Shown here one piece after another: positions 54,742 to 64,000 of a stretch of 64,000 bases of DNA. The position numbers were made by a program, and so were the translations under genes. The notes under the pieces were generated by a model. The model had not been told where the DNA came from. It made no database searches and was given only the letters and a program-made list of their open reading frames with translations. This DNA comes from Hoeflea sp. YIM 152468. Its GTDB lineage: Bacteria > Pseudomonadota > Alphaproteobacteria > Rhizobiales > Rhizobiaceae. Each line of letters opens with the position of its first letter. Position 1 is the stretch's first letter. The stretch is from the NCBI RefSeq assembly GCF_029210485.1, contig NZ_JARGET010000029.1, positions 186,001 to 250,000 of the forward strand. Reading direction: 5' to 3'.

Positions 54742-55716
54742 ATGGACACAATCCAAACCGGTCTCGCCTTGGCCGCCGCTGCCCTCGCGGCAGCCACCAC
54801 CATTGTCGAAGCCCGCGCGGATGCAATCGAGCCTGCTGCCATCAATGCCGCAATCTTCACCGGCGAAGACTTGCCGGAAGGCCGAAGCCCGCTCGCCGTG
54901 CGGGTGCAGATCCTGCTCGACCGGGCCGGCGCCTCGCCGGGTGTCATTGATGGATACTCTGGCGAAAACCTGGAAAAGGCGATCCGCGGCTTCGAGGAAG
55001 TCAACAAGCTTCCCGTGGACGGAAAGATCGACGCCCTGTTGTGGGACACGCTGCAGGCCATGGGCAACGACGTGATCGTTGCCTACACCATCACCGATGA
55101 CGATTTGTCCGGCCTCTCCGCCAAGCTTCCAGACGATTACGCCGAACTGGCAAAACTCGATCAGATCGGCTTCACCAGCGTTCAGGAGAAGCTGGCCGAA
55201 CGCTTTCACATGGATATGCAATTTCTTGCCGACCTCAATCCGGGCATGGCATTTTCTGCGGGTGAAACCATTGCCGTGGCCGACCCGGGCACCGACAACG
55301 AGGCTCAGGTTGCAAGCCTTGTCGCCGACAAGAGTGATGCACGGCTGCTCGCCTATGACGCCACGGGGACACTGATCGCGATCTATCCGGTCACCATCGG
55401 CAGCGCCAGCACACCCTCCCCGACGGGCAGCCACAGCGTGACCGCCGTCGCCATCGATCCCACATACAGCTACAACCCGGAAAACTTTGTTCAGGGAAAC
55501 AACAAGCAGCCGCTGACGCTGCCGCCGGGGCCAAACGGTCCGGTTGGAAATGTCTGGATCGACCTGTCCGAACCGACCTACGGAATTCACGGAACGCCCC
55601 ACCCTTCCAGGATTGACAAGACCAGCAGCCACGGCTGCGTCCGCATGACCAATTGGGACGCGGGCGAGCTCGCCCACATGGTGAGCGAGGGTGTTGTTGT
55701 CGAGTTCAGGGACTGA
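54742..55716 (+). CDS. L,D-transpeptidase (YkuD) with peptidoglycan-binding module
   Basis: 324 aa, exported. A signal peptide covers residues 1-27. Then come a PG_binding_1-like helix bundle (VRVQILLDRAGASPGVIDG, ENLEKAIRGFEEVNKLPVDG), a LysM-like stretch (EKLAERFHMDMQFLADLNPG...GETIAV) and the YkuD domain ending with the catalytic HGTPHPSRIDKTSSHGCVRM (Cys and His). It forms L,D-crosslinks or anchors proteins to peptidoglycan. The extensin-like gene starts 4 bp after its stop, so they are co-transcribed. Confidence 0.93.
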   Translation: MDTIQTGLALAAAALAAATTIVEARADAIEPAAINAAIFTGEDLPEGRSPLAVRVQILLDRAGASPGVIDGYSGENLEKAIRGFEEVNKLPVDGKIDALLWDTLQAMGNDVIVAYTITDDDLSGLSAKLPDDYAELAKLDQIGFTSVQEKLAERFHMDMQFLADLNPGMAFSAGETIAVADPGTDNEAQVASLVADKSDARLLAYDATGTLIAIYPVTIGSASTPSPTGSHSVTAVAIDPTYSYNPENFVQGNNKQPLTLPPGPNGPVGNVWIDLSEPTYGIHGTPHPSRIDKTSSHGCVRMTNWDAGELAHMVSEGVVVEFRD

Positions 55717-55720
55717 TCGC

Positions 55721-56542
55721 ATGAGACGGCTGCTGGCCCTCCCGGTCCTGCTGGTGGTCTGCATGGGCAGTGAACTGCCCGAAAACGGACCGATCCCCGA
55801 TAGCAATCCGCGCCGGCCGGCTTCGCCTGAAACAGCCGTCCCGCATCCCGCGCCAGCCCCCTCACCCGGCATGACAAACCCGGACGGCCCGGCCAGCGCA
55901 GAGGCGGCCACCCCATCCCGTGACCAAAAAACCGGCGCATCAGACGAACCCGCATCGCTGCCGGAAAGTGCCGTCGCCAAAGCCGACGAAACCGCGCTGG
56001 CTCACTGCGAAGCGCAATTGCGCAAGCTGGGCGCGGTGTTCGAGCGCCAGGATTCCGTGCGCGGTGACAAGGGGTGCGGCATGGACGCAACCTACAGCAT
56101 CGACCAGATCATCCGTGGCGTCAGCCTGTCTCCCGCGTCGCAAATGCGCTGTCAGACCGCGCTGGCGCTGGCCAACTGGACTGACAAGGTCGTCCTTCCG
56201 GCAACCTCCGGCCTGCCCGACAAGCCCCGGCTTGCCGCCATCAATCACGGATCGACCTATGCCTGCCGCCGCCGCAACAACAGCGCCACGGGCAAATTGT
56301 CGGAACACGCAACCGGCAACGCCATCGACATCATGGAGTTCGGGTTTTCCGACCGCAAACCGATCGGCATTTCACCGCGCAAGGGCGATGGTGACATCGA
56401 AGAAGCGTTTCAGCGTGCGGTGCGCGGCGGCGCCTGCCTGCATTTCACCACCGTATTGGGACCCGGCACCAATGCGGCTCATGCCAACCATCTTCATCTC
56501 GACATCATCAAGCGCAAGCGCGGCTACCGGCTTTGCCAGTAA
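55721..56542 (+). CDS. Extensin-like C-terminal domain protein (putative murein peptidase)
   Basis: 273 aa. A hydrophobic N-terminus (RRLLALPVLLVVCMGS) is a signal or lipoprotein-like sequence, followed by a Pro/Ala-rich linker to about residue 90. The C-terminal domain has conserved cysteines and the HATGNAIDI and NHLHLDII motifs, which in related folds coordinate zinc in D-Ala-D-Ala or murein endopeptidases. Peptidoglycan hydrolysis is inferred. It starts 4 bp after the transpeptidase, with AGGGA as its ribosome binding site. Confidence 0.88.
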   Translation: MRRLLALPVLLVVCMGSELPENGPIPDSNPRRPASPETAVPHPAPAPSPGMTNPDGPASAEAATPSRDQKTGASDEPASLPESAVAKADETALAHCEAQLRKLGAVFERQDSVRGDKGCGMDATYSIDQIIRGVSLSPASQMRCQTALALANWTDKVVLPATSGLPDKPRLAAINHGSTYACRRRNNSATGKLSEHATGNAIDIMEFGFSDRKPIGISPRKGDGDIEEAFQRAVRGGACLHFTTVLGPGTNAAHANHLHLDIIKRKRGYRLCQ

Positions 56543-56599
56543 CGGGGCCAGCAACGGGGCCAGTGACCGGCGAGTGACCGGCCAGTGACCGGCGAGTGA
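56541..56599. repeat. Five 11-bp tandem units at the 3' end of the extensin gene
   Basis: Two AACGGGGCCAG units (one extra C between them) are followed by three TGACCGGCGAG-type units. They start inside the stop codon at 56540-56542, so expansion would not alter the protein. Confidence 0.8.
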
Positions 56600-56620
56600 T
56601 GGGCAAGCCTCAGGCAGTTG

Positions 56621-56645
56621 GCCGGGCGAACCTGCCGCCCGGCCT
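56621..56645. terminator. Hairpin between extensin-like and fhs genes
   Basis: GCCGGGCG and CGCCCGGC arms around AACCTGC-type loop in the convergent gap. There is no T run, so its strength as a terminator is uncertain. Confidence 0.5.
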
Positions 56646-56650
56646 TCCTG

Positions 56651-58330
56651 TTAGAACAGGCCTTCGATCTGACCCTTGTCATTAAGACAGATCTTTTCCG
56701 AAGACGGGGTTCTGGGCAGACCCGGCATGGTCATGATTTCGCCGGTGATGACGACGATAAACCCGGCGCCTGCCGAAAGCCGCACTTCGCGCACGGCGAC
56801 ACTGTGGCCAACTGGCGCGCCCCGCAGGTTCGGATCCGTCGAGAAGGAATACTGCGTCTTGGCCATGCAGATCGGCAGATTGCCATAGCCCTGCGCTTCC
56901 CATTGACGGAGCTGTTCACGCACCGATTTTTCGGCCGTCACCTCACCGGCGTGATAGATCGAGGTCGCGATGGTCTCGATCTTTTCAAACAACGGCATTT
57001 CATCGGGATAGAGCGGCGCAAACTGGGCCTGGCCGGATTCCGCCATCTCGACCACCTTTCGGGCGAGATCCTCGATACCGGCCGACCCCTTCGCCCAGTG
57101 CTTGCACACAATCGCCTCGGCACCGAGCGTTGCCACATAATCCTTCACCGCCTGGATTTCGGCCTCGGTGTCGGTGACAAAATGGTTGATCGCCACCACC
57201 ACCGGCACGCCGAATTTCTTCACATTCTGGATGTGCCGTCCAAGGTTGGCGCAGCCTTTTTCAACCGCTGCAATGTTTTCGGGGCCGAGGTCGTCCTTCT
57301 TGACGCCGCCATTCATCTTCATCGCCCGCACCGTGGCGACAATCACCGCTGCGTCGGGCTTGAGACCGGCCTTGCGGCACTTGATGTCGAAGAATTTTTC
57401 CGCCCCGAGATCGGCACCGAACCCGGCTTCCGTGACCACGTAATCGGCGAGCTTCAGCGCCGTCGTCGTTGCCATCACCGAGTTGCAGCCATGGGCGATA
57501 TTGGCGAAGGGTCCGCCATGCACAAAGGCCGGATTGTTTTCCAGCGTCTGCACCAGGTTGGGCTGCATCGCGTCCTTGAGCAGCACCGTCATGGCGCCAT
57601 CAGCCTTGATATCGCGGCAATGAACCGGGGTCTTGTCGCGGCGGTAGGCCACGACGATGGCGCCAAGCCGCTGCTGCAGATCTTCAAGATCCTTGGAGAG
57701 GCACAGGATCGCCATGACTTCCGACGCCACCGTGATGTCAAATCCGGTCTGGCGCGGAAAGCCGTTGGCGACGCCACCGAGATTGACCACCACGTCACGC
57801 AACGCCCGGTCATTCATGTCCATGACCCGGCGCCAGACAATCCGCCGTGCATCGATTTCAAGCTCGTTGCCCCAGTAGATGTGATTGTCGATCATCGCCG
57901 ACAACAGATTGTGGGCGCTGGTGATCGCGTGGAAATCGCCGGTGAAATGCAGATTCATTTCATCCATCGGCACCACTTGCGCCATGCCGCCGCCAGCGGC
58001 TCCGCCCTTCATGCCGAAGTTCGGCCCGAGCGAGGCTTCGCGGATGCAGATCATTGCGTTCTTGCCGATGCGATTGAGCCCGTCTCCGAGCCCCACCGTG
58101 GTGGTGGTCTTGCCCTCGCCTGCCGGCGTCGGGTTGATCGCGGTGACCAGAATCAGCTTGCCGTCCTTCTTGCTTTTCTGGCGCGCAATGAAATCGGCCG
58201 AGACCTTGGCCTTGTCATGTCCGTAAGGCACCAGATCAAGCTCAGGGATGCCAAGCTTCTTGCCAATCTCCATGATTGGTTTCTTGGTCGCCGCGCGGGC
58301 AATCTCGATATCGGATTTGTACTCAGCCAT
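56651..58330 (-). CDS. fhs: Formate-tetrahydrofolate ligase
   Basis: 559 aa, the usual length. It joins formate to tetrahydrofolate using ATP, feeding one-carbon metabolism. Seen: ATP-binding [14 protein letters not shown] (about residues 69-82), [36 protein letters not shown], and [20 protein letters not shown]. The ATG at 58330 gives [13 protein letters not shown], the normal N-terminus; the extension to 58549 is non-protein-like. It stands alone. Confidence 0.97.
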   Translation of the reverse strand: MAEYKSDIEIARAATKKPIMEIGKKLGIPELDLVPYGHDKAKVSADFIARQKSKKDGKLILVTAINPTPAGEGKTTTTVGLGDGLNRIGKNAMICIREASLGPNFGMKGGAAGGGMAQVVPMDEMNLHFTGDFHAITSAHNLLSAMIDNHIYWGNELEIDARRIVWRRVMDMNDRALRDVVVNLGGVANGFPRQTGFDITVASEVMAILCLSKDLEDLQQRLGAIVVAYRRDKTPVHCRDIKADGAMTVLLKDAMQPNLVQTLENNPAFVHGGPFANIAHGCNSVMATTTALKLADYVVTEAGFGADLGAEKFFDIKCRKAGLKPDAAVIVATVRAMKMNGGVKKDDLGPENIAAVEKGCANLGRHIQNVKKFGVPVVVAINHFVTDTEAEIQAVKDYVATLGAEAIVCKHWAKGSAGIEDLARKVVEMAESGQAQFAPLYPDEMPLFEKIETIATSIYHAGEVTAEKSVREQLRQWEAQGYGNLPICMAKTQYSFSTDPNLRGAPVGHSVAVREVRLSAGAGFIVVITGEIMTMPGLPRTPSSEKICLNDKGQIEGLF

Positions 58331-58834
58331 TGTGCCGTTATTCCTCTTGCCAAAATGGTCCGCAGCCCCCGCGTAACCTTGCCGGCGAATAGAGCCTGAA
58401 AGTGCACAGAATGCTTGCATGAAACGGGACGCGCAATGCGCCAATTGCGACACCGCACCGCGGCGCACAGAAAAGTGGGGGTTTTTCCAATTCAGGTTCC
58501 CTGTTGCCTCGCCAGCAGCACGATATGTTGCGCCGAAACCGCAGGTCACTATAAAAGGGCAAAGCCAGATCGAAGCAACCCGGAGAAATCACTGACCTGC
58601 CGGAGCCGCCTGAATTCGGAAAATACAAGACAGGTTAGGGATTGCCATGGTCTGAAGGTATACTGGATGCGGACCGCGGTGGAGCAGTGCCGAAGCCACG
58701 CACCTGGATGCTCCGCCTTCCTTCTCCCCATGACAATGCGGTGGTTACCGGCAGCCTCGCTCCGGGCCACGACCGTGATACCAACAGAAAGCTGATCATT
58801 TGACGTTAGAACCATTTGCCAGAGAGTATAGCGC
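58331..58834. other. Divergent intergenic region, no gene recognised
   Basis: About 500 bp between fhs and the histidine kinase gene, holding both promoters. Short frames run through it, but none has a supported start. Confidence 0.45.
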
Positions 58835-59944
58835 ATGAAAGCGGCACTGCACCCCTGCCAGAGCGAAAGACTAAGAGCGCTGTATGCCTATGAAGTGCTC
58901 GACATGGACCGCGAAAAGGATTTCGACGACATCGCGCAGCTGACTGCTGCTGTTTGCGGCACGCCGATCGCACTTGTCAGTCTGGTTGATGCCGACCGGC
59001 AATGGTTCAAGGCTTCGGTCGGGTTCGCCATGCGCGAAACCCCGATCGAGACCTCACTGTGTTCACATGCCATTCTCGAAGACGAGTTCATCGAGATCGA
59101 AGACACGATGAAGGACCCTCGAATGGTCGACAATCCGTTGTGCTGCAGCGATCCGGGCTTGCGGTTTTATGCCGGCGCCTTGCTGAAGACTGCCGACGGC
59201 CTGCCAATCGGCACCTTATGCGTCCTTGACCATGAGCCCAGAAGCCTCACCCCGCTGCAGCGCGATACCATCAAGGTGCTCGCCCGCCAGGTAATGATGC
59301 AGTTCGAGATGCGCAAGGCGCTGGGGTCGGCCGCGATGATGCGCCAGGAAGTCGATCATCGGGTCAAGAATTCGCTGCAGTCGCTGTCTGCCTTCGCCCG
59401 CATCCAGCAGCGGCGCCTGCAATCGGAGGAAGCCAAACAGGCTGTTGCAAAGATCATGACCCGGATAGATGCGGTGTCGACACTGCATGAATATCTTTAC
59501 AAGACCGATGCCGGATCCAATGTCGATCTCGGTGTTTATCTCAAGAACATCGTCGACTACCTGGCAGAGACAACACCGCCCAATGTCACCATGGAATATG
59601 TCCCGGTATCGGTTGAAATCGGGTCACAGCAGGCGGTCTCGGTCGGCACCCTGGTCAATGAGTTCGTCGCCAATTCCTTCAAGCACGCCTTCCCCGATCA
59701 ACGCGCGGGCGTTGTCCGGGTTGAACTTGCTCATCTCCCCGCCGGCACCGTCAGCGTCACCTGCTCGGACAACGGCATCGGCATGCCACCGGAAATCAGC
59801 AGCCAATCCGGTGGACTGGGCATGAAAATCGCCGAGATCGCCTGCATGGAACTCAGATGCGAACTCGATCTCAAGATTGCATCGGGCGGTGTGACCGCGT
59901 CGATCGAGTTCACCCCCGAGCCTCGTCCGCAATACCGGCGCTGA
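58835..59944 (+). CDS. GAF-domain histidine kinase of the HWE/HisKA_2 class
   Basis: 369 aa, cytosolic. Residues 20-160 form a GAF sensor (DFDDIAQLTAAVCGTPIALVSLVDADRQWF, RFYAGALLKTADGLPIGTLCVLD). A HisKA_2 phosphoacceptor follows with His in EVDHRVKNSLQSLSAFARIQ (about residue 174). The HATPase has N-box GTLVNEFVANSFKHAF and G-box SDNGIGMP. Such kinases are common in Rhizobiales and often feed the general stress response or light signalling. No response regulator lies next to it. GAF ligand unknown. Confidence 0.92.
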   Translation: MKAALHPCQSERLRALYAYEVLDMDREKDFDDIAQLTAAVCGTPIALVSLVDADRQWFKASVGFAMRETPIETSLCSHAILEDEFIEIEDTMKDPRMVDNPLCCSDPGLRFYAGALLKTADGLPIGTLCVLDHEPRSLTPLQRDTIKVLARQVMMQFEMRKALGSAAMMRQEVDHRVKNSLQSLSAFARIQQRRLQSEEAKQAVAKIMTRIDAVSTLHEYLYKTDAGSNVDLGVYLKNIVDYLAETTPPNVTMEYVPVSVEIGSQQAVSVGTLVNEFVANSFKHAFPDQRAGVVRVELAHLPAGTVSVTCSDNGIGMPPEISSQSGGLGMKIAEIACMELRCELDLKIASGGVTASIEFTPEPRPQYRR

Positions 59945-59997
59945 TAGGCGCCGCGCAACCACCCGGATGCGCGGCGCAGTCGGCCCGTCCGCCCTGG

Positions 59998-62900
59998 CTA
60001 GCCATCTCCCATCGCGATCAGCCCGGCATTGCCGCCGGCTGCCGCGGTGTTGACCGAGACCGCCTGCTCGACCGCAAAGCGCATCAGGTAATGCGGGCCG
60101 CCGGCCTTGAAGCCGGTGCCTGAAAGCCCCGAGCCGCCAAAGGGCTGCGTGCCGACAACCGCCCCGATGATGTTGCGGTTGACGTAGACATTGCCGGTGT
60201 CGAGGCGGTCGATCACCTTGCGCACGGTGGCTTCGATCCGGGTGTGCACCCCCAGCGTCAGTCCGAAGCCGGTGGCGTCGATGGCGTCCAGCACGGCGTC
60301 CAGTTTCTTCGCCTTGTAGCGCACCACATGCAGAACCGGACCGAAGATTTCCCGGTCAAGCGCAGCCGCATCCCTGAGTTCGACAATGTGCGGCGCAAAG
60401 AACAGCCCCTCATTCGGGACATCCCCGGCATAGACCAGCTTCTGGGTCTTTGACATCGTGGCGATGTGATCCGCCAGCATCTGGCGCTGCGCTTCGTCGA
60501 TCACCGGGCCGATGTCAGTCGAGGCTTTCGACGGATCGCCGAGGTTCAACTCACGCGCGGCGCCCTCAATCATCTCGATCATCTGATCGGCAACATCGTC
60601 CTGCACGAACAGCAGCCTGAGTGCCGAGCAGCGCTGACCGGCGGAGCGGAACGCCGACATCACCACATCGTCAGCCACCTGTTCGGTCAGCGCCGTGGCG
60701 TCGACGATCATCGCGTTGAGTCCGCCGGTCTCGGCAATGAACGGCACGATCGGACCGTCCTTGGCGGCCAGCGTCCGATTGATCGCCCGGGCCGTCTCGG
60801 TCGAGCCGGTAAACGCCACGCCGCCGATGCGCGGGTGCGAAGTCAGCGCGGCGCCGACATCACCTGCACCCGGCAGGCACAGAAGCACATCCTTGGGCAC
60901 ACCAGCCTCATGCAACAGCCCGATCGCCTCATGCGCCACCAGCGGCGTCTGTTCCGCCGGCTTGGCGATCACCGCATTGCCCGCAGCCAGACCTGCGGTG
61001 ATCTGGCCCAGGAAAATCGCCAGCGGGAAATTCCACGGCGAGATGCAGACGAACACGCCGCGCGCGCGCCAGCCCAGCCGGTTGTCCTCGCCGGTCGGTC
61101 CCGGCATCGGTTCCATCTGACTGAACATGTCGCGCGACCGCGCCGCGTAATAGCGCAGGAAATCCACCGCCTCGCGGATTTCGGCAATGCCGTCATCCAG
61201 TGTCTTGCCGGCTTCGGCCGACAACAGCGCCATGAAGTGATCGCGCCGGTCCTCGAGCAGATCCGCCGCCCGGTCCAGCGCTGCCGCCCGCTGTCCGGGA
61301 TCGGAGCGCGACCAGCTCTTGAATCCCTGCATGGCAATGCCGACCGCCTTGTCGACATCCTTCGGATCGGCAAATTGCACGGTGCCGACCACTCTGGCCG
61401 GATCGGAAGGGGAGCGCACGTCCTGCACCGCGCCGCCTTTCAGCCCCGGCGCAAGCGGACCGGCTTTGACCGTTCCGGCTGACCGCTCCATGCCCGCAAC
61501 CAGGGAAGCGAGCTGCAAACGGTCGCCAAATTCCAGCCCCCGCGAATTGGGGCGGTCCGGATAGATCGCCAGCGGCAGCGGGATCTGGCTGTTGCGCGCG
61601 GATTGACCTTTGCCAAGTCCAAGCTTGACATCGGGCCGCTCGAGCAGCGCTTCCACCGGAATGGACTTGTCGCCAGCCACAGCGACAAAGGAGGAATTGG
61701 CGCCATTCTCCAGAAGACGGCGGACCAGATAGGCCAGCAAATCGCGATAGCCGCCAACAGGAGCGTAGATCCGGCACGGCACCCGGTCGTTGCTTTGGGA
61801 GAGGCTGTCATACACCACCTCGCCCATCCCATGCAGGCGCTGGAACTCGAAGCCGCTGCGGTCCTCGGCCATCTCGACAATGGTGGCGACCGTCAGCGCA
61901 TTGTGGGTGGCAAACTGCGGATAGATCACGTCGCGCAGACCAAGCAACTGACCGGCACAGGCGAGATAGGACAGATCGGTCGCCGCCTTGCGGGTAAACA
62001 CCGCATATCCTGCAAGACCGCGCTCCTGCGCGCGCTTGATTTCCGTATCCCAATAGGCGCCCTTGACCAGCCGCACCATCATCCGGCGATCATGTTTGCG
62101 GCACAGGCCGGCAATGTGCTCGATCACCTGCGGTGCCCGCTTCTGATAGGCCTGAATGGCCAGTCCGAAACCATCCCATCCGGCAAGGGACGGATCGGCG
62201 AATGTCTGGTCGATCACATCGAGTGACAGTTCCAGCCGATCCACCTCTTCGGCATCGATGGTGAAATTGAGATCATGAGACTTCGCCATCTGCGCCAGCT
62301 TGATCACGTCAGGAACCAGCTCTTCAAGCACTTGCGCGCGGTGCGTGGCGAGGTAGCGCGGATGAAGCGCCGAGAGTTTCACCGAGATTCCCGGACGGTC
62401 GGGCAGCTTGCGGCCGGCCGACACCTTGTTGGCGGACTTGCCGATGGCGGCAATGGCGTCGGCATAGGATTTGAAGTAGCGTTTGGCGTCGGCCCGGGTG
62501 CGTGCGCCCTCCCCCAGCATGTCGTAGGAATGGCGGAAGCCCCGCGCTTCATTCTTGGCCGCCCGCCCCAGCGCATCCTCGATGGTTTCGCCGAGCACGA
62601 AATGATGCCCGAGAAACCGCATCGCCTGGCGTGTTGCGGTCCGCACTGTCGGCATGCCCATGCGCTTGACCAGCCCGCGCATCACGCCTTCAGGCGTTTC
62701 GCCGGGCTTGATCACCCGCGCCGACATCGCCAGCGCCCAGGCCGAGGCCGACACGAACCAGGTGTCGCCCTGTGCCTCATGGTCGCTCCAGCCGCCTTCC
62801 TTGAGCTTGTCCTCGATCAACCGGTCCTGGGTCAGCGCATCGGGAACCCGCAGCAATGCCTCCGCCAGAACCATCAACGCCAACCCCTCACGGGTCGACA

Positions 62901-63111
62901 GGCCATATTCGCGCAAGAAATCCTCGACCCCGCCCATCTGGCCCGAGTCGGAACGGATCGCCTTGATCAATTTCGTCGCACGTGCATCAATCGCCCTGTT
63001 CTGGGTCGGGCTGAAATCGAGCTTTGCGCTGAACTCCCCAATCAGGCGGTCGTCGTCTGGCGCGTGTGCGGCGTGAAAGGCGGTGAACACTTGCTTGGTT
63101 GCAGTTGACAT
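59998..63111 (-). CDS. putA: Bifunctional proline dehydrogenase / P5C dehydrogenase PutA
   Basis: 1037 aa. It oxidises proline to glutamate in two steps at the inner membrane. The N-terminal part holds the FAD-dependent barrel (VKLSALHPRY, MVRLVKGAYWDTEIKRAQ, QFATHNALTV). The C-terminal aldehyde dehydrogenase has the base Glu in ETGGLNAMIVDA and the nucleophile in AGQRCSALRL. It lacks the N-terminal ribbon-helix-helix and is thus a non-regulatory PutA. The ATG at 63111 follows GGGAG. A divergent Lrp-type gene probably controls it. Confidence 0.96.
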   Translation of the reverse strand: MSTATKQVFTAFHAAHAPDDDRLIGEFSAKLDFSPTQNRAIDARATKLIKAIRSDSGQMGGVEDFLREYGLSTREGLALMVLAEALLRVPDALTQDRLIEDKLKEGGWSDHEAQGDTWFVSASAWALAMSARVIKPGETPEGVMRGLVKRMGMPTVRTATRQAMRFLGHHFVLGETIEDALGRAAKNEARGFRHSYDMLGEGARTRADAKRYFKSYADAIAAIGKSANKVSAGRKLPDRPGISVKLSALHPRYLATHRAQVLEELVPDVIKLAQMAKSHDLNFTIDAEEVDRLELSLDVIDQTFADPSLAGWDGFGLAIQAYQKRAPQVIEHIAGLCRKHDRRMMVRLVKGAYWDTEIKRAQERGLAGYAVFTRKAATDLSYLACAGQLLGLRDVIYPQFATHNALTVATIVEMAEDRSGFEFQRLHGMGEVVYDSLSQSNDRVPCRIYAPVGGYRDLLAYLVRRLLENGANSSFVAVAGDKSIPVEALLERPDVKLGLGKGQSARNSQIPLPLAIYPDRPNSRGLEFGDRLQLASLVAGMERSAGTVKAGPLAPGLKGGAVQDVRSPSDPARVVGTVQFADPKDVDKAVGIAMQGFKSWSRSDPGQRAAALDRAADLLEDRRDHFMALLSAEAGKTLDDGIAEIREAVDFLRYYAARSRDMFSQMEPMPGPTGEDNRLGWRARGVFVCISPWNFPLAIFLGQITAGLAAGNAVIAKPAEQTPLVAHEAIGLLHEAGVPKDVLLCLPGAGDVGAALTSHPRIGGVAFTGSTETARAINRTLAAKDGPIVPFIAETGGLNAMIVDATALTEQVADDVVMSAFRSAGQRCSALRLLFVQDDVADQMIEMIEGAARELNLGDPSKASTDIGPVIDEAQRQMLADHIATMSKTQKLVYAGDVPNEGLFFAPHIVELRDAAALDREIFGPVLHVVRYKAKKLDAVLDAIDATGFGLTLGVHTRIEATVRKVIDRLDTGNVYVNRNIIGAVVGTQPFGGSGLSGTGFKAGGPHYLMRFAVEQAVSVNTAAAGGNAGLIAMGDG

Positions 63112-63158
63112 TAACATCTCCCGTGAATGCCACATTCATATCTTGTATTTTTTGGAAA

Positions 63159-63179
63159 ATCTCACCATATATTGGAGAT
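63159..63179. promoter_or_regulatory. Candidate PutR operator
   Basis: ATCTC and GAGAT flank an AT-rich 11-bp centre between putA and putR. Lrp-type regulators bind such short palindromes; other sites are possible in the same gap. Confidence 0.35.
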
Positions 63180-63224
63180 CAGATAGCGTAAAAAACTGGA
63201 TTATGTGCAAATTTAGGGGAATTG

Positions 63225-63686
63225 ATGAAGGAAATCGACCGCATAGACCGCAAGATCTTGCGCGCCATACAGGACAATGGGCGGCTGACCAATCTTGAGC
63301 TGGCCGACACAATCAGCCTGTCGCCGACCGCGACGGCCGAACGCCTCAAGCGCCTGGGCCGGGACGGCTACATACAGGGCTATATGGCCAAGCTCTCTCC
63401 CGAGAAGCTTCATCGCGGCATGCTGGTTTTCGTCGAGGTAAAACTCGACCGCACGACACCGGATGTATTTGAAGCATTTTCAGAAGCCGTTCGCAGGTCC
63501 GATGATGTGATGGAGTGCCACATGGTGGCCGGCGGCTTTGATTATCTCGTCAAGGCGCGGGTCGAAGGCATGGAATCCTACCGGGCGTTTCTCTCGGATG
63601 TCATCCTGTCTCTTCCGGGCGTTCGCGAGACACATACCTATCCTGTCATGGAAGAAGTCAAGAACACGGATAAATTGCCGGTCTAG
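63225..63686 (+). CDS. putR: Lrp/AsnC-family regulator, probable PutR
   Basis: 153 aa. The N-terminal helix-turn-helix is IDRKILRAIQDNGRLTNLELADTISLSPTATAERLKRLG, followed by the RAM ligand-binding domain (VFVEVKLDR, VMECHMVAGGFDYLVKARV). Divergent from putA with a 113-bp gap, it most likely activates putA when proline is present, as known for alphaproteobacterial PutR. The ATG at 63225 has AGGGGA upstream; an in-frame TTG one codon earlier is possible. Confidence 0.93.
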   Translation: MKEIDRIDRKILRAIQDNGRLTNLELADTISLSPTATAERLKRLGRDGYIQGYMAKLSPEKLHRGMLVFVEVKLDRTTPDVFEAFSEAVRRSDDVMECHMVAGGFDYLVKARVEGMESYRAFLSDVILSLPGVRETHTYPVMEEVKNTDKLPV

Positions 63687-63816
63687 ATCAGCGCCGCCGG
63701 ACTTTTTTCAGACGGTTGCATTTTCCGCGATTGATTTCTGCTATGGTTCCCGGATCCTGATACCGTTTGGCCTGACAGTATAAATTTTCAGGTTCAAATT
63801 GAACGGTGGTTAGCAA

Positions 63817-64000
63817 TTGATCAAACGTCACGAAGCCCTTCTTGCCAGTCTAGGCACGATCGACAGTGAAATCGCGCTGGCCGGGTTTCTGCGCGATCTT
63901 GCGGGTTTCTTCGACTTCAAAGCCTTCCTGGTTGTCGATATTCCCGCGGTTGCCGACACCCAATTGCAGCCACGCATCGTGCTGTCAGACCTGCCGGCCG
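63817..64000 (+). CDS. N-terminus of a LuxR-type regulator (truncated by window end)
   Basis: 61 codons to the window edge, starting at TTG 63817; the codon two before it (63811-63813) is a stop in the same frame, so this is the first available start. GGTGG lies 6 bases upstream. The translation (ALLASLGTIDSEIALAGFL, LAGFFDFKAFLVVDIP) resembles the start of autoinducer-binding domains of rhizobial LuxR-like proteins. The helix-turn-helix would be beyond the window, so the call is tentative. Confidence 0.5.
   Translation, partial: MIKRHEALLASLGTIDSEIALAGFLRDLAGFFDFKAFLVVDIPAVADTQLQPRIVLSDLPA

Noticed and set aside
56618-58399. 593-codon frame antisense to fhs
   Set aside because: A shadow frame; fhs is complete with canonical motifs.

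Overview
The window is about 64 kb of GC-rich, densely packed chromosome from an alphaproteobacterium, most likely a Rhizobiales (Hyphomicrobiales) member. Support comes from separate petA-petB-petC followed by apt, a fused trpE(G) behind a short Trp-Trp-Trp leader peptide, a carboxy(nor)spermidine-type polyamine gene pair, PutA with a divergent Lrp-type regulator, and an HWE-type histidine kinase. A glucosylglycerol-phosphate synthase and partner phosphatase suggest a salt-exposed, perhaps marine, lineage. Hoeflea-like is my guess and is an inference. No rRNA, tRNA, CRISPR array, insertion sequence or prophage was recognised.

Layout. 0.1-3 kb: ychF, a small membrane-anchored protein and two MaoC-like hydratases. 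3-6.7 kb (minus): cytochrome bc1 complex (petABC) and apt. 6.9-10.6 kb: two paralogous ABC half-transporters. 11-14.8 kb: trmL, a VOC protein under a clear SoxR-type promoter with soxR divergent, hemF, a J-domain-like protein and a DUF1059 protein. 14.8-17.4 kb: DUF1285 protein, CoA pyrophosphatase and CCA-adding enzyme in one overlapping operon. 17.5-24.3 kb: a MoxR ATPase, DUF58, DUF4159 and large membrane-protein operon. 24.3-26.9 kb: ggpP-ggpS compatible-solute operon. 27-33.9 kb: GNAT, glutathionyl-hydroquinone reductase-like GST, an ABC-2 exporter, Nudix, phosphoesterase and alpha/beta hydrolase. 34.1-36.1 kb: leuA with a probable leucine attenuator. 36.2-36.8 kb: a ParDE toxin-antitoxin pair.

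36.8-38 kb is gene-free and holds two composite palindromic repeats flanking about 600 bp of unexplained GC-rich DNA. 38-43 kb: polyamine pair, SDR, GNAT and rsgA. 43.2-50.6 kb: a ClpP-like protease, RhlE-type helicase, threonine dehydratase, and a trpE(G)-cytochrome c-CDF operon behind a trpL attenuator. 51-56.5 kb: two Rnk-like proteins and an envelope cluster (DUF1206, PAP2, YHYH, L,D-transpeptidase, extensin-like). 56.6-64 kb: fhs, a GAF-HWE histidine kinase, putA, putR and the start of a LuxR-like regulator.

The most informative non-coding signals are two amino-acid attenuators (trp and leu) whose predicted promoters both place the transcription start at the leader AUG, a textbook 19-bp-spacer SoxR promoter, and the palindromic repeat island. 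Gene functions are inferred from motifs and remembered family features; no database search was run.
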